Source: Gammaproteobacteria bacterium
GTDB taxonomy: Bacteria > Pseudomonadota > Gammaproteobacteria > HK1
Reading direction: 5' to 3'
DNA length: 49,693 nucleotides
Assembly (NCBI GenBank): GCA_022826505.1
Contig: JAJDUQ010000256.1
Location: 1 to 49,693, forward strand
The position numbers and the translations under genes were made by a program. A model generated the notes under the pieces. The model had not been told where the DNA came from. It saw only the letters and a program-made list of their open reading frames with translations, and did not search any database. Positions within the stretch are counted from its first letter, which is position 1, and every line of letters starts with the position of its first letter. This document shows, in pieces, positions 1-8,834 of this stretch.

Positions 1-528
1 GATCTCCCGAGCGCGTGGATGGTCCGCGTTCGCCGCGCAAGCCCGCCGCCAGCTCTGCCAGATCTCGACCCGCGCCCGCTCCAGCACCTCCTCGTTGGTG
101 GTGTTCTCCCACCGCACCAGCTCTCTCAGAATCTCGAACAGCCGCTCGCGCTCGAGCTGCGCCGCCACCACTTCAAGGGTCGGTTCCGGCTCGGTGAACG
201 CGGCATCGTCCGACTGTCCGCCCGACAACGCCCGCCTCGCTTCGTGTTCGGCCAGCCGTTTCTTCAACAGCCGCTTCGCAGCGCGCTTCCTCTTCGCGTC
301 GGACAGCAGCACGTCGACGTACTCCGACGGGTCGTCGACCATCTGGGCGAAGATGACCGCTCGCGCCGCCGCCAGCGGCCTTCGTGCCCACCACAGGTGC
401 AGGGTGCTCGGATGACCGTGGCGGATCGACTTCTCCCGCGCCGACGCCTCGTTGATGGCATCCAGGGGCAACGCGACCTCGATCAGCTTTCTGTATGCGC
501 GCCTGATCACCACCGGAACCGTCACCAC
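1..528 (-). CDS. DUF1156 DNA methylase, N-terminal part (runs off left edge)
   Basis: The minus-strand frame is open from a GTG at 528 (or 525) to base 1, giving 176 codons without a stop. The N-terminus reads [18 protein letters not shown], then [20 protein letters not shown], then an acidic/basic helical stretch. This is the signature of the DUF1156 domain that starts large adenine-specific DNA methylases found in anti-phage loci. The SAM-binding and NPPY motifs would lie beyond the window. The start overlaps the end of the PIN-toxin gene (GTG shares bases with its TGA), so translation is probably coupled. It is the last visible gene of the minus-strand operon that begins with the DUF3883 helicase. 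A second in-frame GTG near 510 is an alternative start. Expected role: protective or effector DNA modification in a DISARM-related defence system; that role is inferred from family and context. Confidence 0.85.
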   Translation of the reverse strand, partial: MVTVPVVIRRAYRKLIEVALPLDAINEASAREKSIRHGHPSTLHLWWARRPLAAARAVIFAQMVDDPSEYVDVLLSDAKRKRAAKRLLKKRLAEHEARRALSGGQSDDAAFTEPEPTLEVVAAQLERERLFEILRELVRWENTTNEEVLERARVEIWQSWRRACAANADHPRAREI

Positions 529-962
529 TCACCCAGCGGATCGACGACCGTCAGGAACGGAAAACGACGGAAATCGGCGTCGCGCGTGCAGATGCGGCTC
601 ACCCCATGCTCGCGCATCAGCACCGCCGTGTGCAGATCGTGCACCAGCTTGCCGCGCAGCTCGGGCAGCTCCGACAGGGTCTGCGCCAGAACGGCAGCAT
701 GGCGCGGCGCTGCCGTCAGCACCTCGAACCCCGGCGACGCCAGCAGATCCGAAACGTAGCGCAAGGCATCCCGCGAACCCCAAGGGGACTGCAGTACGCG
801 AGGATGCGTGGTCATCCGCAGAAATTCGTAGCAAATGCTCCACGTGAGAAACGCCGGGGATGGGCCGAGAAGAGCGTCTTGCAACCACTGCCGGCACGAC
901 AGGTGCCACACCGAATCCCTGTTGGCGGCGTACACCGGAATGTTGGTGTCGAACAGCAACAC
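522..962 (-). CDS. VapC-like PIN-domain toxin
   Basis: 146 residues, the usual size for a VapC RNase. The four acidic PIN positions are visible: D5 in LLFDTN, E46 in YEFLR, D109 in VHDLHTAVL and D128/D130 in CTRDADF, so the nuclease looks intact. I place the start at the GTG at 962 because the PIN fold begins at once and the antitoxin gene stops one base upstream (TGA 966-964). The open frame itself extends further upstream but there overlaps the antitoxin. VapC toxins cleave RNA (often initiator tRNA or rRNA) and are neutralised by a partner VapB. Here that partner is frameshifted, so either the toxin is controlled otherwise or the frameshift is a sequence error. It lies inside the helicase-DUF1156 operon. 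Confidence 0.85.
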   Translation of the reverse strand: MLLFDTNIPVYAANRDSVWHLSCRQWLQDALLGPSPAFLTWSICYEFLRMTTHPRVLQSPWGSRDALRYVSDLLASPGFEVLTAAPRHAAVLAQTLSELPELRGKLVHDLHTAVLMREHGVSRICTRDADFRRFPFLTVVDPLGEW

Positions 963-963
963 G

Positions 964-1198
964 TCATTCTTCTTCCATCGCCCGGTACAGGGCATCCCGA
1001 TCGGAGAGGTCGACCAGCTCCGCGCCGCCGTTCCAGGCGGGCAACGGCGGCGGTCCGGCCGGCTGCGCATCGGACTGCGAGGGCTCCGCAAGCACACGCC
1101 GGAGGCCAGCCTCCACCAAGGCGGACATCGTGGTGCCGCGCCGCCTCTTCGCGCAGCCGCTGCATCACCGGATCGGCGATGTTGAGGGTCGTCTTCAT
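964..1198 (-). pseudogene. VapB-like antitoxin, frameshifted
   Basis: The first part starts with ATG at 1198 and reads MKTTLNIADPVMQRLREEAA, a ribbon-helix-helix DNA-binding segment. After about 20 residues homology jumps by one frame and resumes as GTTMSALVEAGLRRVL, the second half of the RHH fold. It then continues through a proline-rich linker to a toxin-neutralising tail ending DALYRAMEEE and TGA at 966-964. The span is 235 bases, one more than a multiple of three, which fits a single-base insertion (or loss of two) near 1135-1150. That place is GC-rich with repeated gcg/cgg units, so slippage or a sequencing error is possible. An intact version would have 77 residues. It sits one base before the PIN toxin start, the usual vapBC arrangement. 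Confidence 0.75.
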
Positions 1199-1274
1199 AT
1201 GGGAAACCATGTCATGAGGCGGAAGCGCGGCGTTTTCCCACCGGACCGGGCCTTCGACCCAGTTTCCGGCCGCA

Positions 1275-2822
1275 TCAGAGTTGCTGGCGCTCGGCTTCAA
1301 TGCGTTGCACCGAGCTGTCGTCGACAAACCCCAGGTTCCGCAGATGCCACAGGGTTGCGGCAAAGCCGGTTTCCATCCGATCGGCAACACTCTCTACGCC
1401 TTGCCGTGAAGCAATCGGCTCGTTCATGCCCGCTACGACCGTTCGTACCGTCTCGGTCGGCATCAGCAACATCGCCGCGAACGCGTTCGCGCGCTGCTCC
1501 AGCGACGGCGGCGCCCACGGGCCGCTGGCGACGGCGAGGCGTTGCCCGGCGCCTCGATCGAACAGGAGGTGGCAGAGCTCGTGGGCGAGCGTGAAGCGAC
1601 GCCCCCGCGAATCGGCGTTGAAATGATTGCTCCGGTTCCAGACGATTCCACTTCGATGACGAGGTCCGGCAATCGCCACACCCCGAATGGAATCGTCGGA
1701 CAAACTCGCCTGAGCGACATCGACCCCCAAGCGTTCGAGAATTGCTTCCACGTCGACACGTTCTCCGTCCACGCAGCCCTCGAGGTCGTTCTGCAGCTCT
1801 TCCGCAAGTGCGTATCCCTGCTGCCAGGGCAAATCATCCGAGTCGCCGATTGGCTCCGCACGACACCGGGACGCCATCGCCTCGGATTCACCATCCCGGG
1901 AAGTCAGCCCGAGCAAGGATTCGGCGAGCACCATGACGTCCGACTTGGCCACATTCGGTGCCACAGAGCCGAACATCAAGGCACCATGGCAGGACCCTTC
2001 CACCACTAGCTGCGATCGTCCCGATGTTGCCAGCAACACGTTCTGCTGGGGTTTCGGAAACGCCGCAATCTGTCGCTTGAATCGGTTCCAGCCCCTGCGC
2101 ACGGATTCCTTGTCCACACCCAGTCCGGCCAGCCACATCACGCGGCTGCCCTTCTGTCGCGTTCGCAGCCTGCGGACTGCCCGTTTCAGATCGGAAATGC
2201 GGCTTGACCGCGGAGCGACCGAGGACAGATACGCGGCAGCGCCTTCGAGCGCGTCGTACAACGGCTCGGCGACGCTCTTCGGCTCGAAACGAACAGCCCC
2301 GGGACGCAACACGAAATTCACATGATTCGGTACCCCCTGACTGCGAGAATCACCCCAGGAAACTTCGATGCTGTCCTGAACACGTCGAAACATCACGTCG
2401 GGGAAGATGCCGCCTTCACGCGCTGCCTGAATGGCGTGCCTCGACCACCAGCCATGCCATGCGGACTCCCATGCCGACTCCCTGGCTTCGTCCAAGGCGA
2501 GTGGTGGGAACCGGGTTTCACGGAGCCCTGTCCAAGCCTCGTCAGCCACCGCGCACGGCAGCCGCTCCTCATGCAGCAGCGGGTTCCACTGGCGCACGAA
2601 CCACTCCAGCAAAGGGAGCAGGTACCAGTGCGCGGACTCGACCCGCTCGCCTTCTTCCAGGTGTGCGCAAAGGTTCCATCCTTTGACCCAGATTTGAAAC
2701 GCGCCCCAGGAATGGGCCACATCCGCGGACGCACCCTGTCCATCGTCCGGGTCGTCCATGAATGCGAGCTTGATGGCAAACGCGCTGGTGTCGCCGGCCA
2801 GCCGTTCCCAATGAGTAGCCAC
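1275..2822 (-). CDS. ImmA/IrrE-like zinc metallopeptidase with long N-terminal domain
   Basis: 515 residues from a GTG at 2822, three bases after the stop of the preceding small gene. The C-terminal third is an ImmA/IrrE-type (COG2856) peptidase. It has the zinc motif HELCH at 414-418 inside TLAHELCHLLFD, and a downstream glutamate at about 442 followed by RANAFAAMLLMP, the family's third-ligand helix. Family members such as ImmA and IrrE cleave repressors and release phage, mobile-element or stress genes. The first 400 residues match nothing I recognise and contain several tryptophan-rich stretches. In the operon it lies between the helicase and a toxin-antitoxin pair, so cleavage of a repressor or antitoxin on infection is possible; that role is inference. 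Confidence 0.75.
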   Translation of the reverse strand: MATHWERLAGDTSAFAIKLAFMDDPDDGQGASADVAHSWGAFQIWVKGWNLCAHLEEGERVESAHWYLLPLLEWFVRQWNPLLHEERLPCAVADEAWTGLRETRFPPLALDEARESAWESAWHGWWSRHAIQAAREGGIFPDVMFRRVQDSIEVSWGDSRSQGVPNHVNFVLRPGAVRFEPKSVAEPLYDALEGAAAYLSSVAPRSSRISDLKRAVRRLRTRQKGSRVMWLAGLGVDKESVRRGWNRFKRQIAAFPKPQQNVLLATSGRSQLVVEGSCHGALMFGSVAPNVAKSDVMVLAESLLGLTSRDGESEAMASRCRAEPIGDSDDLPWQQGYALAEELQNDLEGCVDGERVDVEAILERLGVDVAQASLSDDSIRGVAIAGPRHRSGIVWNRSNHFNADSRGRRFTLAHELCHLLFDRGAGQRLAVASGPWAPPSLEQRANAFAAMLLMPTETVRTVVAGMNEPIASRQGVESVADRMETGFAATLWHLRNLGFVDDSSVQRIEAERQQL

Positions 2823-2825
2823 TGT

Positions 2826-3119
2826 TCAATCCCAATTCTTCTTGATGTCCCGGTTGCTGACGAGCCTCTGCCTTCGCCACCGGAGTCTGAGCTGATGCGG
2901 AACTTCCTTCCACCCAACCGGGTATCCGTGCCAGATACCTGGCCGATCTTCCTGCGCGCAGTATGCCTTACCATCGTGTATCGCGTATCTCCTGGTTTCT
3001 ACCAGTTCGCTGCCGTCCAGCAATTCCGCTGCAATGCCGCGAACCTCCTTGGGGCACAACGAGCCGCGCCGGCCGCGTTGCCACGGCTCCGAGTGCTTCT
3101 GGTTGCTTTTGTATTCCAT
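2826..3119 (-). CDS. Small basic conserved protein of the defence operon
   Basis: 97 residues, ATG at 3119, two bases after the helicase stop and three bases before the metallopeptidase start. That tight packing supports it as a real cistron. It is basic and rich in tryptophan, with segments KHSEPWQRGRRGSLCP, YAIHDGKAYCAQ and WHGYPVGWKEVP. Two cysteines and several histidines are present but form no clear zinc finger. It resembles small unnamed proteins I have seen in similar helicase operons. I assign no function; nucleic-acid binding is possible from its charge. Confidence 0.65.
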   Translation of the reverse strand: MEYKSNQKHSEPWQRGRRGSLCPKEVRGIAAELLDGSELVETRRYAIHDGKAYCAQEDRPGIWHGYPVGWKEVPHQLRLRWRRQRLVSNRDIKKNWD

Positions 3120-3121
3120 GG

Positions 3122-6100
3122 CTATGACGGCGCCTCCCCTCGCGACAACAGCTCCGCAAAGTCGTAGTTGACACTCGTCACCCCGAAATCCGGCTCACGC
3201 TTGAAGGGCTCGCGAACGTAGTGAACCCGATGCGCGCCGTCGTCCAGGAACTCGACGATCCCGAGGATGAAGTCCTCCGGCTTGTTCAGCGAGTACAGGA
3301 TCTCGTTGCGCGTGACCGTCACCGTCGACGCCCCGCTGACCCGACCCTTGACCTCGATGAACCGGAGCTTGCCGGTGCCAGGCACGCGGCTCTCGATGTC
3401 GTACCCCAGCTTCTCGAATTCTCGGTCCGTCGGGTCGAATCCCAGACTCCGCTCGGTCTCCATTATGATGCTGCGTGCACGGGCGGCCGATGCCTGCGTA
3501 TCGACCGCCGCACTCGTGCCCGCCGTTTCTCGCCCACTCATTGCATCCAGGAGCCCCCTGGGCACGACCAGCAGTCCGCCAAGCACGACCGGCGGCAGAG
3601 GCGACATCTGCGCTTCCAGCTTGAGCTCCTCCAGCCGCTTCCGGAGGCGTGCCTGCAGCATGTCCGCCCGTTTGCGGGCCTCACCCGAATTGAGGCGGGC
3701 ACCCGTCCTACCGGCCTGCTCCTGGAGCTTCAGTTCCTCGGCCCGATGGTCCCAGTAGTTGATCTCCTTGGTGAGACGGTCCTTGACTGCCGCCTCGGTC
3801 CTGGCGAGCAGGGCAAGCTTGGACGTCCGAACTTCCGTCAGGTGCTCGGGAACCACGTTCGCGACCGCGTAGCCCGCTGCCTGCTTCTCCAGCTCCCGAT
3901 CGATCCATGAGCACTCGGGCCGGTCGAGTATCGCCGCCACATCGGGGTCGTCGTCGCCGAGCGGCCGGTAGTCGAGATAGGGCGCGTAGTGCACATGCCG
4001 GGCCACGCCGTTCGCATCGAGCTCCACGTACAGCATCCGCTTGGAGACGACCCGACGATCCCCCGAGCGCGTCAGGCTCGCATCCTGGATGGCGTGCTCC
4101 AGGTAGAAGAGCACGCGAGGCTCGCTGCCCGCGTCGCGCTCATCGACCAGCACGGCGCCCCGCTTCAGGAGATCGCGGTGCCGCTCCAGCGTCAGGTCGA
4201 TCACGGCATCGAGCAACGGGTGACCGGGACACACGAACGCCGCCAGCGGCTGCCCCTGGGGTGCAACCAGCGATTTCTCGAAAGCGATGCGCTCGTAGCG
4301 TGGCAGCACCGGCTCGCCGATACCGATCAAGCGATCCCGATTCCGAACCGGCGCGGGAACGTGGGTGATCTCGTAGCGCCGGGCCTCGCGCTGACGAGCG
4401 GCACCGCCCAGGCGCTGAAACGCCTCACGGAAGAACGACTCCACGTAGTGCGGCTGAAGCCGGCGTGCTTCGGCCCGCACCATGTCCTCTCGGATGCGCT
4501 GCACGCGGCTCGCGTCCATGGCGTCGTGCGCCAGGGCACGCTCTTCCAGCAGGTCCTGGAGCCGTCCGCGGTCGAGGGCATGGTCAACCGCGGTCTCGAG
4601 GCGGGCCCGTACCTCCGGCTGCTCACCGTAGCGGATAGCCTCGACCATGAGCTCGCGCAGCGGCCGCCCCTCGAAGTAAAGCTTGCCGAGCACGTCGAAC
4701 ACCTGCCCGCCGAGTGATTGTCGCGCCTGCTCCAGCTTCTCCAGGAGCTTGCGATAGACGTCGCCCTCGCGGGTTTCGTCCGCAAGCAGGTTCCAGAGGT
4801 GGCACACCTCGGTTTGCCCGATGCGGTGAATCCTCCCGAAACGCTGCTCCAGGCGATTCGGGTTCCAGGGCAGGTCGTAGTTCACCATCAGGTGGGCGCG
4901 TTGCAGGTTGATGCCCTCGCCCGCCGCGTCGGTGGCGAGCAGCACCTGGACTTCCGGATCGTGGCGGAAGGCTTCCTGGGCCTTGAGCCGATCCTCGCGA
5001 CCCACGCCGCCGTGAATCGACACCACCGATTCCGCGTGACCCAGCAATGACGTGATCCGATCGTGCAGGTAGCTGAGCGTATCGCGGTGCTCGGTGAAGA
5101 CGACCAGCTTCTGCCGCGGGGATGCGGTCGGTTGCGGAATCTCGCCGGCGCCGTACGGCGCGTCCGGCTCCGCAATGCGCGAGACGAGTCCGCCCACGGT
5201 GAAGATCTCCCCGAGCAGGCTCGCAAGCTCCCGCCATTTCGTGTCCGTGCCGCTCCGCCGCACCTCCAGCGCGAGCGCTTCGAGCTTCCTGAGCGTTTCG
5301 ATCTCGGCCTTCAGCTCGGCGATGGAGCGGGCCGCCGTCGCCTGATCGAGCACCTCCTGCTCGGCCGCTTCGACTTCGTTCTCGGGCGCCTCGTCGAGAT
5401 CTTCCACATCCTCGGCGTCGAACTCCGGGCCGGCGGCGGCAATCGCGATGGCGATCTGGCCGCCGCGCTGCAACACCTCCAGCTCCCGCAGCCGGCTCTC
5501 CAATCGCTCGCGACGGCGGCGCAATGACTGGTGGATTGCCGCTGGGGACGACGCCAGCCGACGCTGAAGAATCGTCAGCGCGAAGCCGACGGTGCCGGCA
5601 CGCCTGTCGTTCTCCAGCGCCTCCGCGCGGTTGAACTCCTCGCGCACGTAGTCGGTGACGGCCGCGTACAGGCCGGCCTCCGCGTCGGAGAGCAGGTACG
5701 GGACGGTGTACGCGATGCGCTCCGGGAACAACGGCTTGCCGTCGAACTTGAGCAGGCTCTCCTTCACCATGCGCCGCATCAGGTCCGAGACGTCGGCGAC
5801 ATGCACGCCGTCGCGAAACCGCCCCTCGAAGCGGTCGCCGTCGATGAGCGCCATGAAGAGCTGGAAGTCCTCCTCCTTCCCGTTGTGCGGGGTCGCCGAC
5901 ATCAGGAGGAAGTGGCGGGTGAGACCCGAGAGGAGCTGGCCCAGCCGGTAGCGCTTCGTGTACTTCACCTCGCCGCCGAAGAAGGTGGCCGACATCTTGT
6001 GCGCCTCGTCGCACACCACGAGGTCCCAGCGGCAGTCCGGCGCTTGCAGCTTCTGCTGGACATCCTCGTTGCGGGAGAGCTTGTCGAGCCGGGCGATGGC

Positions 6101-6700
6101 GAGATTGGTCTCCAGGAACCAGTTGCCGGTGCGCGCCGCTTCGAGCTTGTCGTTGGTCAGGATGTCGAAGGGCAGGTGGAACCGGCGATAGAGCTCGTCC
6201 TGCCATTGCTCGGCGAGGCTGCCGGGACACACGACGAGGCACCGTTGCAGGTCACCACGGGCGATCAGCTCCTTGATGAGCAGCCCCGCCATGATGGTCT
6301 TGCCGGCGCCCGGGTCGTCGGCGAGCAGAAAGCGAAGCGGCTGCCGCGGCAGCATGGACTCGTAGACCGCGGTGATCTGATGCGGCAACGGCTCGACGAC
6401 CGACGTGTGCACCGCGAGCACGGGGTCGAAGAGATGGGCAAGGCGGATCCGCTGCGCCTCGGAGACGAGGCGGAACAGCGCGCCGTCGCCGTCGAAGCTC
6501 CAGGGTCGCCCGACCTCGACGATCTCGAGCCGGGACTCGTCGTCACGGTACAGCAGCTCGTTGGCGACCTTGCCGGCCGGTGTCTTGTAGGTCAGCTCCA
6601 GCGCCTCGGAGCCGAACCACTGCACGCTGACCACCGTGGCGAGGCCGTCGGCCAGAACGCCGCGCACCGCGGCGTTGGCACGGAGGTCTTCGAGCTTCAT
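3122..6700 (-). CDS. SNF2-type anti-phage helicase with C-terminal DUF3883-like domain
   Basis: 1192 residues from ATG at 6700. The N-terminal helicase lobe has Walker A DDPGAGKT at 128-135, DEAH at 231-234 and SATPHNG at 268-274. A coiled, charge-rich insert follows. The second lobe contains LLATDAAGEGINLQRA and the arginine-finger motif RFGRIHRIGQ. A DUF3883-like segment near the C-terminus includes FIEVKGR and LNKPEDFILG and resembles a degenerate PD-(D/E)XK nuclease core. This architecture matches the large helicase of DISARM-like systems (drmD class) and of DUF1156-associated anti-phage operons. It should be an ATP-driven translocase on phage DNA. It is the first gene of a minus-strand operon running through the small protein, metallopeptidase and vapBC to the DUF1156 methylase. 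No strong promoter is evident in the 100 bases upstream, which also hold the end of the neighbouring transporter gene. Confidence 0.88.
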   Translation of the reverse strand: MKLEDLRANAAVRGVLADGLATVVSVQWFGSEALELTYKTPAGKVANELLYRDDESRLEIVEVGRPWSFDGDGALFRLVSEAQRIRLAHLFDPVLAVHTSVVEPLPHQITAVYESMLPRQPLRFLLADDPGAGKTIMAGLLIKELIARGDLQRCLVVCPGSLAEQWQDELYRRFHLPFDILTNDKLEAARTGNWFLETNLAIARLDKLSRNEDVQQKLQAPDCRWDLVVCDEAHKMSATFFGGEVKYTKRYRLGQLLSGLTRHFLLMSATPHNGKEEDFQLFMALIDGDRFEGRFRDGVHVADVSDLMRRMVKESLLKFDGKPLFPERIAYTVPYLLSDAEAGLYAAVTDYVREEFNRAEALENDRRAGTVGFALTILQRRLASSPAAIHQSLRRRRERLESRLRELEVLQRGGQIAIAIAAAGPEFDAEDVEDLDEAPENEVEAAEQEVLDQATAARSIAELKAEIETLRKLEALALEVRRSGTDTKWRELASLLGEIFTVGGLVSRIAEPDAPYGAGEIPQPTASPRQKLVVFTEHRDTLSYLHDRITSLLGHAESVVSIHGGVGREDRLKAQEAFRHDPEVQVLLATDAAGEGINLQRAHLMVNYDLPWNPNRLEQRFGRIHRIGQTEVCHLWNLLADETREGDVYRKLLEKLEQARQSLGGQVFDVLGKLYFEGRPLRELMVEAIRYGEQPEVRARLETAVDHALDRGRLQDLLEERALAHDAMDASRVQRIREDMVRAEARRLQPHYVESFFREAFQRLGGAARQREARRYEITHVPAPVRNRDRLIGIGEPVLPRYERIAFEKSLVAPQGQPLAAFVCPGHPLLDAVIDLTLERHRDLLKRGAVLVDERDAGSEPRVLFYLEHAIQDASLTRSGDRRVVSKRMLYVELDANGVARHVHYAPYLDYRPLGDDDPDVAAILDRPECSWIDRELEKQAAGYAVANVVPEHLTEVRTSKLALLARTEAAVKDRLTKEINYWDHRAEELKLQEQAGRTGARLNSGEARKRADMLQARLRKRLEELKLEAQMSPLPPVVLGGLLVVPRGLLDAMSGRETAGTSAAVDTQASAARARSIIMETERSLGFDPTDREFEKLGYDIESRVPGTGKLRFIEVKGRVSGASTVTVTRNEILYSLNKPEDFILGIVEFLDDGAHRVHYVREPFKREPDFGVTSVNYDFAELLSRGEAPS

Positions 6701-6759
6701 GCTTTGCTGTTGCCCGGCTGCGCCACCGCGGGCAAGTTCAGGACCACGATGGCGACGGA

Positions 6760-6785
6760 CCTGCCCGCCGGTGGCGGCGGGCAGG
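6760..6785 (-). terminator. Strong GC hairpin after the solute-binding-protein gene
   Basis: Perfect inverted repeat with 10-base arms (CCTGCCCGCC at 6760-6769 and its complement at 6776-6785) around a six-base loop. It lies 17 bases past the stop of the minus-strand transporter gene and upstream of the helicase start. No T-tract follows, so termination is likely but not certain. Confidence 0.5.
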
Positions 6786-6801
6786 CCGTGGTGCCGTCAG
6801 A

Positions 6802-8421
6802 TCACTCCGGCCGGACGTAGATTTCATCCAGCGGCGATGAGGTGCCCCAGATGGTCTGCGGCGGGTTGCCGATGCGCTTGTTGTAGACCGTGTGGTAGGG
6901 CAGCGTGTGCACCCAGTACACGGGCAGCTCGTCGGCCAGCAGCTTCTGCGCGTCGGAGTAGATCGCGATGCGCTTCGCCTGGTCGAGCTCCATCCCGCCC
7001 ATGCCCAGCAGCTCGTCGACCTTGGGGTTCGCGTAGCCCTGGGTGTTGGACCAGATAACGCCCTTCTTGATGTTGGTGCTCAGGTAGGTCCGGTGCACGC
7101 CGATGACCGGATCGCCCCAGTTGAACACCACGTCCCAGGTCAGGTCGAACTCGTGGTTCGAGATGCGCTTGGCCCAGGACGGGAAGTCCGGCGACGCGCG
7201 CACCGTCATGTCGATGCCGATCTTCTTGAGCTGCGGTTTCAGGTACTCCGCGTGGGGTCGCGTGAACGCGCTGGCGAAGTCGACGAACAGCTTGAAGCGC
7301 ATGCCGTCGTCGCCTCGGGCGTATCCGGCCTCGTCCAGGATCTGGTTGGCCTTGTCGATGTCGAGGTCGTACGGCTCGACGTTGGGCTCGTAGAAGGGGC
7401 TGCCGGGGTGGAAGCCGGTGCGCGCCTCGGTGGGGGCGCCGAGCAGCAGGGCGTTGATGATGAAGTTCCGGTCGACGGCGTAGGCGATCGCCTTGCGCAC
7501 CGCGAGATCGCTGGTCGGCGCACGCTGGTGATTGAAGGCGAGCCACACCAGCGGTCCGATGGCCGCGTAGCCCTGGTCGGTCACCACGAGGTGGTCCTTC
7601 TCCTTCATGCGGGCAAGCTCGCGGGGATTCGCCTCGAAGGTGGCCAGCAGTGTCTCGCCGTTCTCCATCGCGATGGTGCGCGAGGACGGGTCCCTGATGA
7701 TCCGCATGATGATTCGGTCGACGTAGGGCCGCCCCTCGATGAAGAAGTTCTCGTTGCGCTCCAGGATGATGTGCTGGTCGCGCTTGAACTCGACGAACTT
7801 GAACGGCCCGGAGCCGACGACGTCCTCGGAGTTGCGCGGATGCGACTTCGGATCCTGGCCGTCGCCGTAGATGTGCTCCGGAATGATTGACAGGAGCTGC
7901 GAGGACATGGCGAGCAGCAGAGCGGGATGCGGCTGCGAGAGCCTGATGACCGCGGTCAGGTCGTCGGGGGTCTCCACGCTCTCGACCGGCGCCATCATGG
8001 TCTTGAACGGGTGGTTCGCCTTCACCGTCTTGATCGAGAAGGCGACGTCGCTGGAAGTGATGGGGTGACCGTCGTGGAAGGTCGCTCCCTCGACCAGCTT
8101 CAGGGTGACGGTGAGGCCGTCGTCGGAGATGTCCCACTCCCGCGCGAGATAAGGATGCGGGTTCCAGTTCTCGTCGAATCGCAGGGGGGTCGCGAAGAGC
8201 TGCGAGCCGGGCTGGCCGGTCCAGACGCCCGACTGCACCGCGGGGTTCAGATGCCTCGGGGTGCCGCCTATCGACCAGATGAGGGTGCCGCCCCGGGTGG
8301 GCTCCTCGGCCGACACGATGGACACCGCGGCGGTCAGCACCGCCAGCGCCGCGACGCGAACGGCGTGGTGGAACGCACCGGGCAGTTGCGAACCGCGAAG
8401 GACTTGGTTCGTGAATTTCAT
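6802..8421 (-). CDS. ABC-transporter solute-binding protein, peptide/nickel family (SBP_bac_5)
   Basis: 539 residues, ATG at 8421 with ribosome site AGGAGA at 8434-8429. A signal peptide is visible: basic start, hydrophobic stretch VAALAVLTAAVSIVSA, then a likely cleavage before EEPTRGGTLIWS. The mature part begins with the family motif RGGTLIWSIGGTPRHLNP and continues with GATFHDGHPITSSDVAFS and GSGPFKFVEF, all typical of DppA/OppA-type proteins. It should bind peptides or similar oligomers in the periplasm and hand them to an ABC permease. No permease or ATPase gene is next to it; the neighbours are a helicase and a divergent amidohydrolase, so it is an orphan here. The substrate cannot be told from the sequence. 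Confidence 0.92.
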   Translation of the reverse strand: MKFTNQVLRGSQLPGAFHHAVRVAALAVLTAAVSIVSAEEPTRGGTLIWSIGGTPRHLNPAVQSGVWTGQPGSQLFATPLRFDENWNPHPYLAREWDISDDGLTVTLKLVEGATFHDGHPITSSDVAFSIKTVKANHPFKTMMAPVESVETPDDLTAVIRLSQPHPALLLAMSSQLLSIIPEHIYGDGQDPKSHPRNSEDVVGSGPFKFVEFKRDQHIILERNENFFIEGRPYVDRIIMRIIRDPSSRTIAMENGETLLATFEANPRELARMKEKDHLVVTDQGYAAIGPLVWLAFNHQRAPTSDLAVRKAIAYAVDRNFIINALLLGAPTEARTGFHPGSPFYEPNVEPYDLDIDKANQILDEAGYARGDDGMRFKLFVDFASAFTRPHAEYLKPQLKKIGIDMTVRASPDFPSWAKRISNHEFDLTWDVVFNWGDPVIGVHRTYLSTNIKKGVIWSNTQGYANPKVDELLGMGGMELDQAKRIAIYSDAQKLLADELPVYWVHTLPYHTVYNKRIGNPPQTIWGTSSPLDEIYVRPE

Positions 8422-8834
8422 GAATCGTTCTCCTGAATGAAGGCCGGCCGCCCCGGGAACGGGACACCCGGAACGCCGCGACGGGGACCGGAGTATTTCA
8501 CAATCGTCCCGGCGTGTAGAACCGCCGGCGCCGGACGGAGTTGCGACCGACGACCCCGGCCGTCGAGCACGTCATTCGCCACCGCGGAGGACGACCACGA
8601 AACGGCGGAACATCATCGGCATCGAAGGACGGTTTCCGCCGAGCGGGGGCGTCTCGACCCCGGTGGATCGCAAGGCCACGGTGGTTCGAGCCGGCCGCCC
8701 GTGCGTCCTTCGGGAGAATCTTCGCGCGAGAAGCCGGCTCCGGCGAACGCAGGGCGGCATCTCGCGTAGTCTTGTCGGCGTACCGCCGAGGTTGTCGACG
8801 TACACCCGAAGCCATGCCACCGGAGGCCGCAAGG
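8422..8834. other. Divergent intergenic region between solute-binding protein and amidohydrolase
   Basis: About 410 bases separate two divergently read genes, so both promoters should be here. Open frames exist on both strands but have no family resemblance and look like high-GC chance frames. The only firm signals are the ribosome sites at its ends: AGGAGA at 8434-8429 for the minus gene and GGAGG at 8822-8826 for the plus gene. I see no convincing -35/-10 pair. Confidence 0.5.

Noticed and set aside
173-532. Minus-strand frame of 119 codons at the left edge
   Set aside because: A different minus-strand frame over the same bases encodes a clear DUF1156 N-terminus; this one is its shadow.
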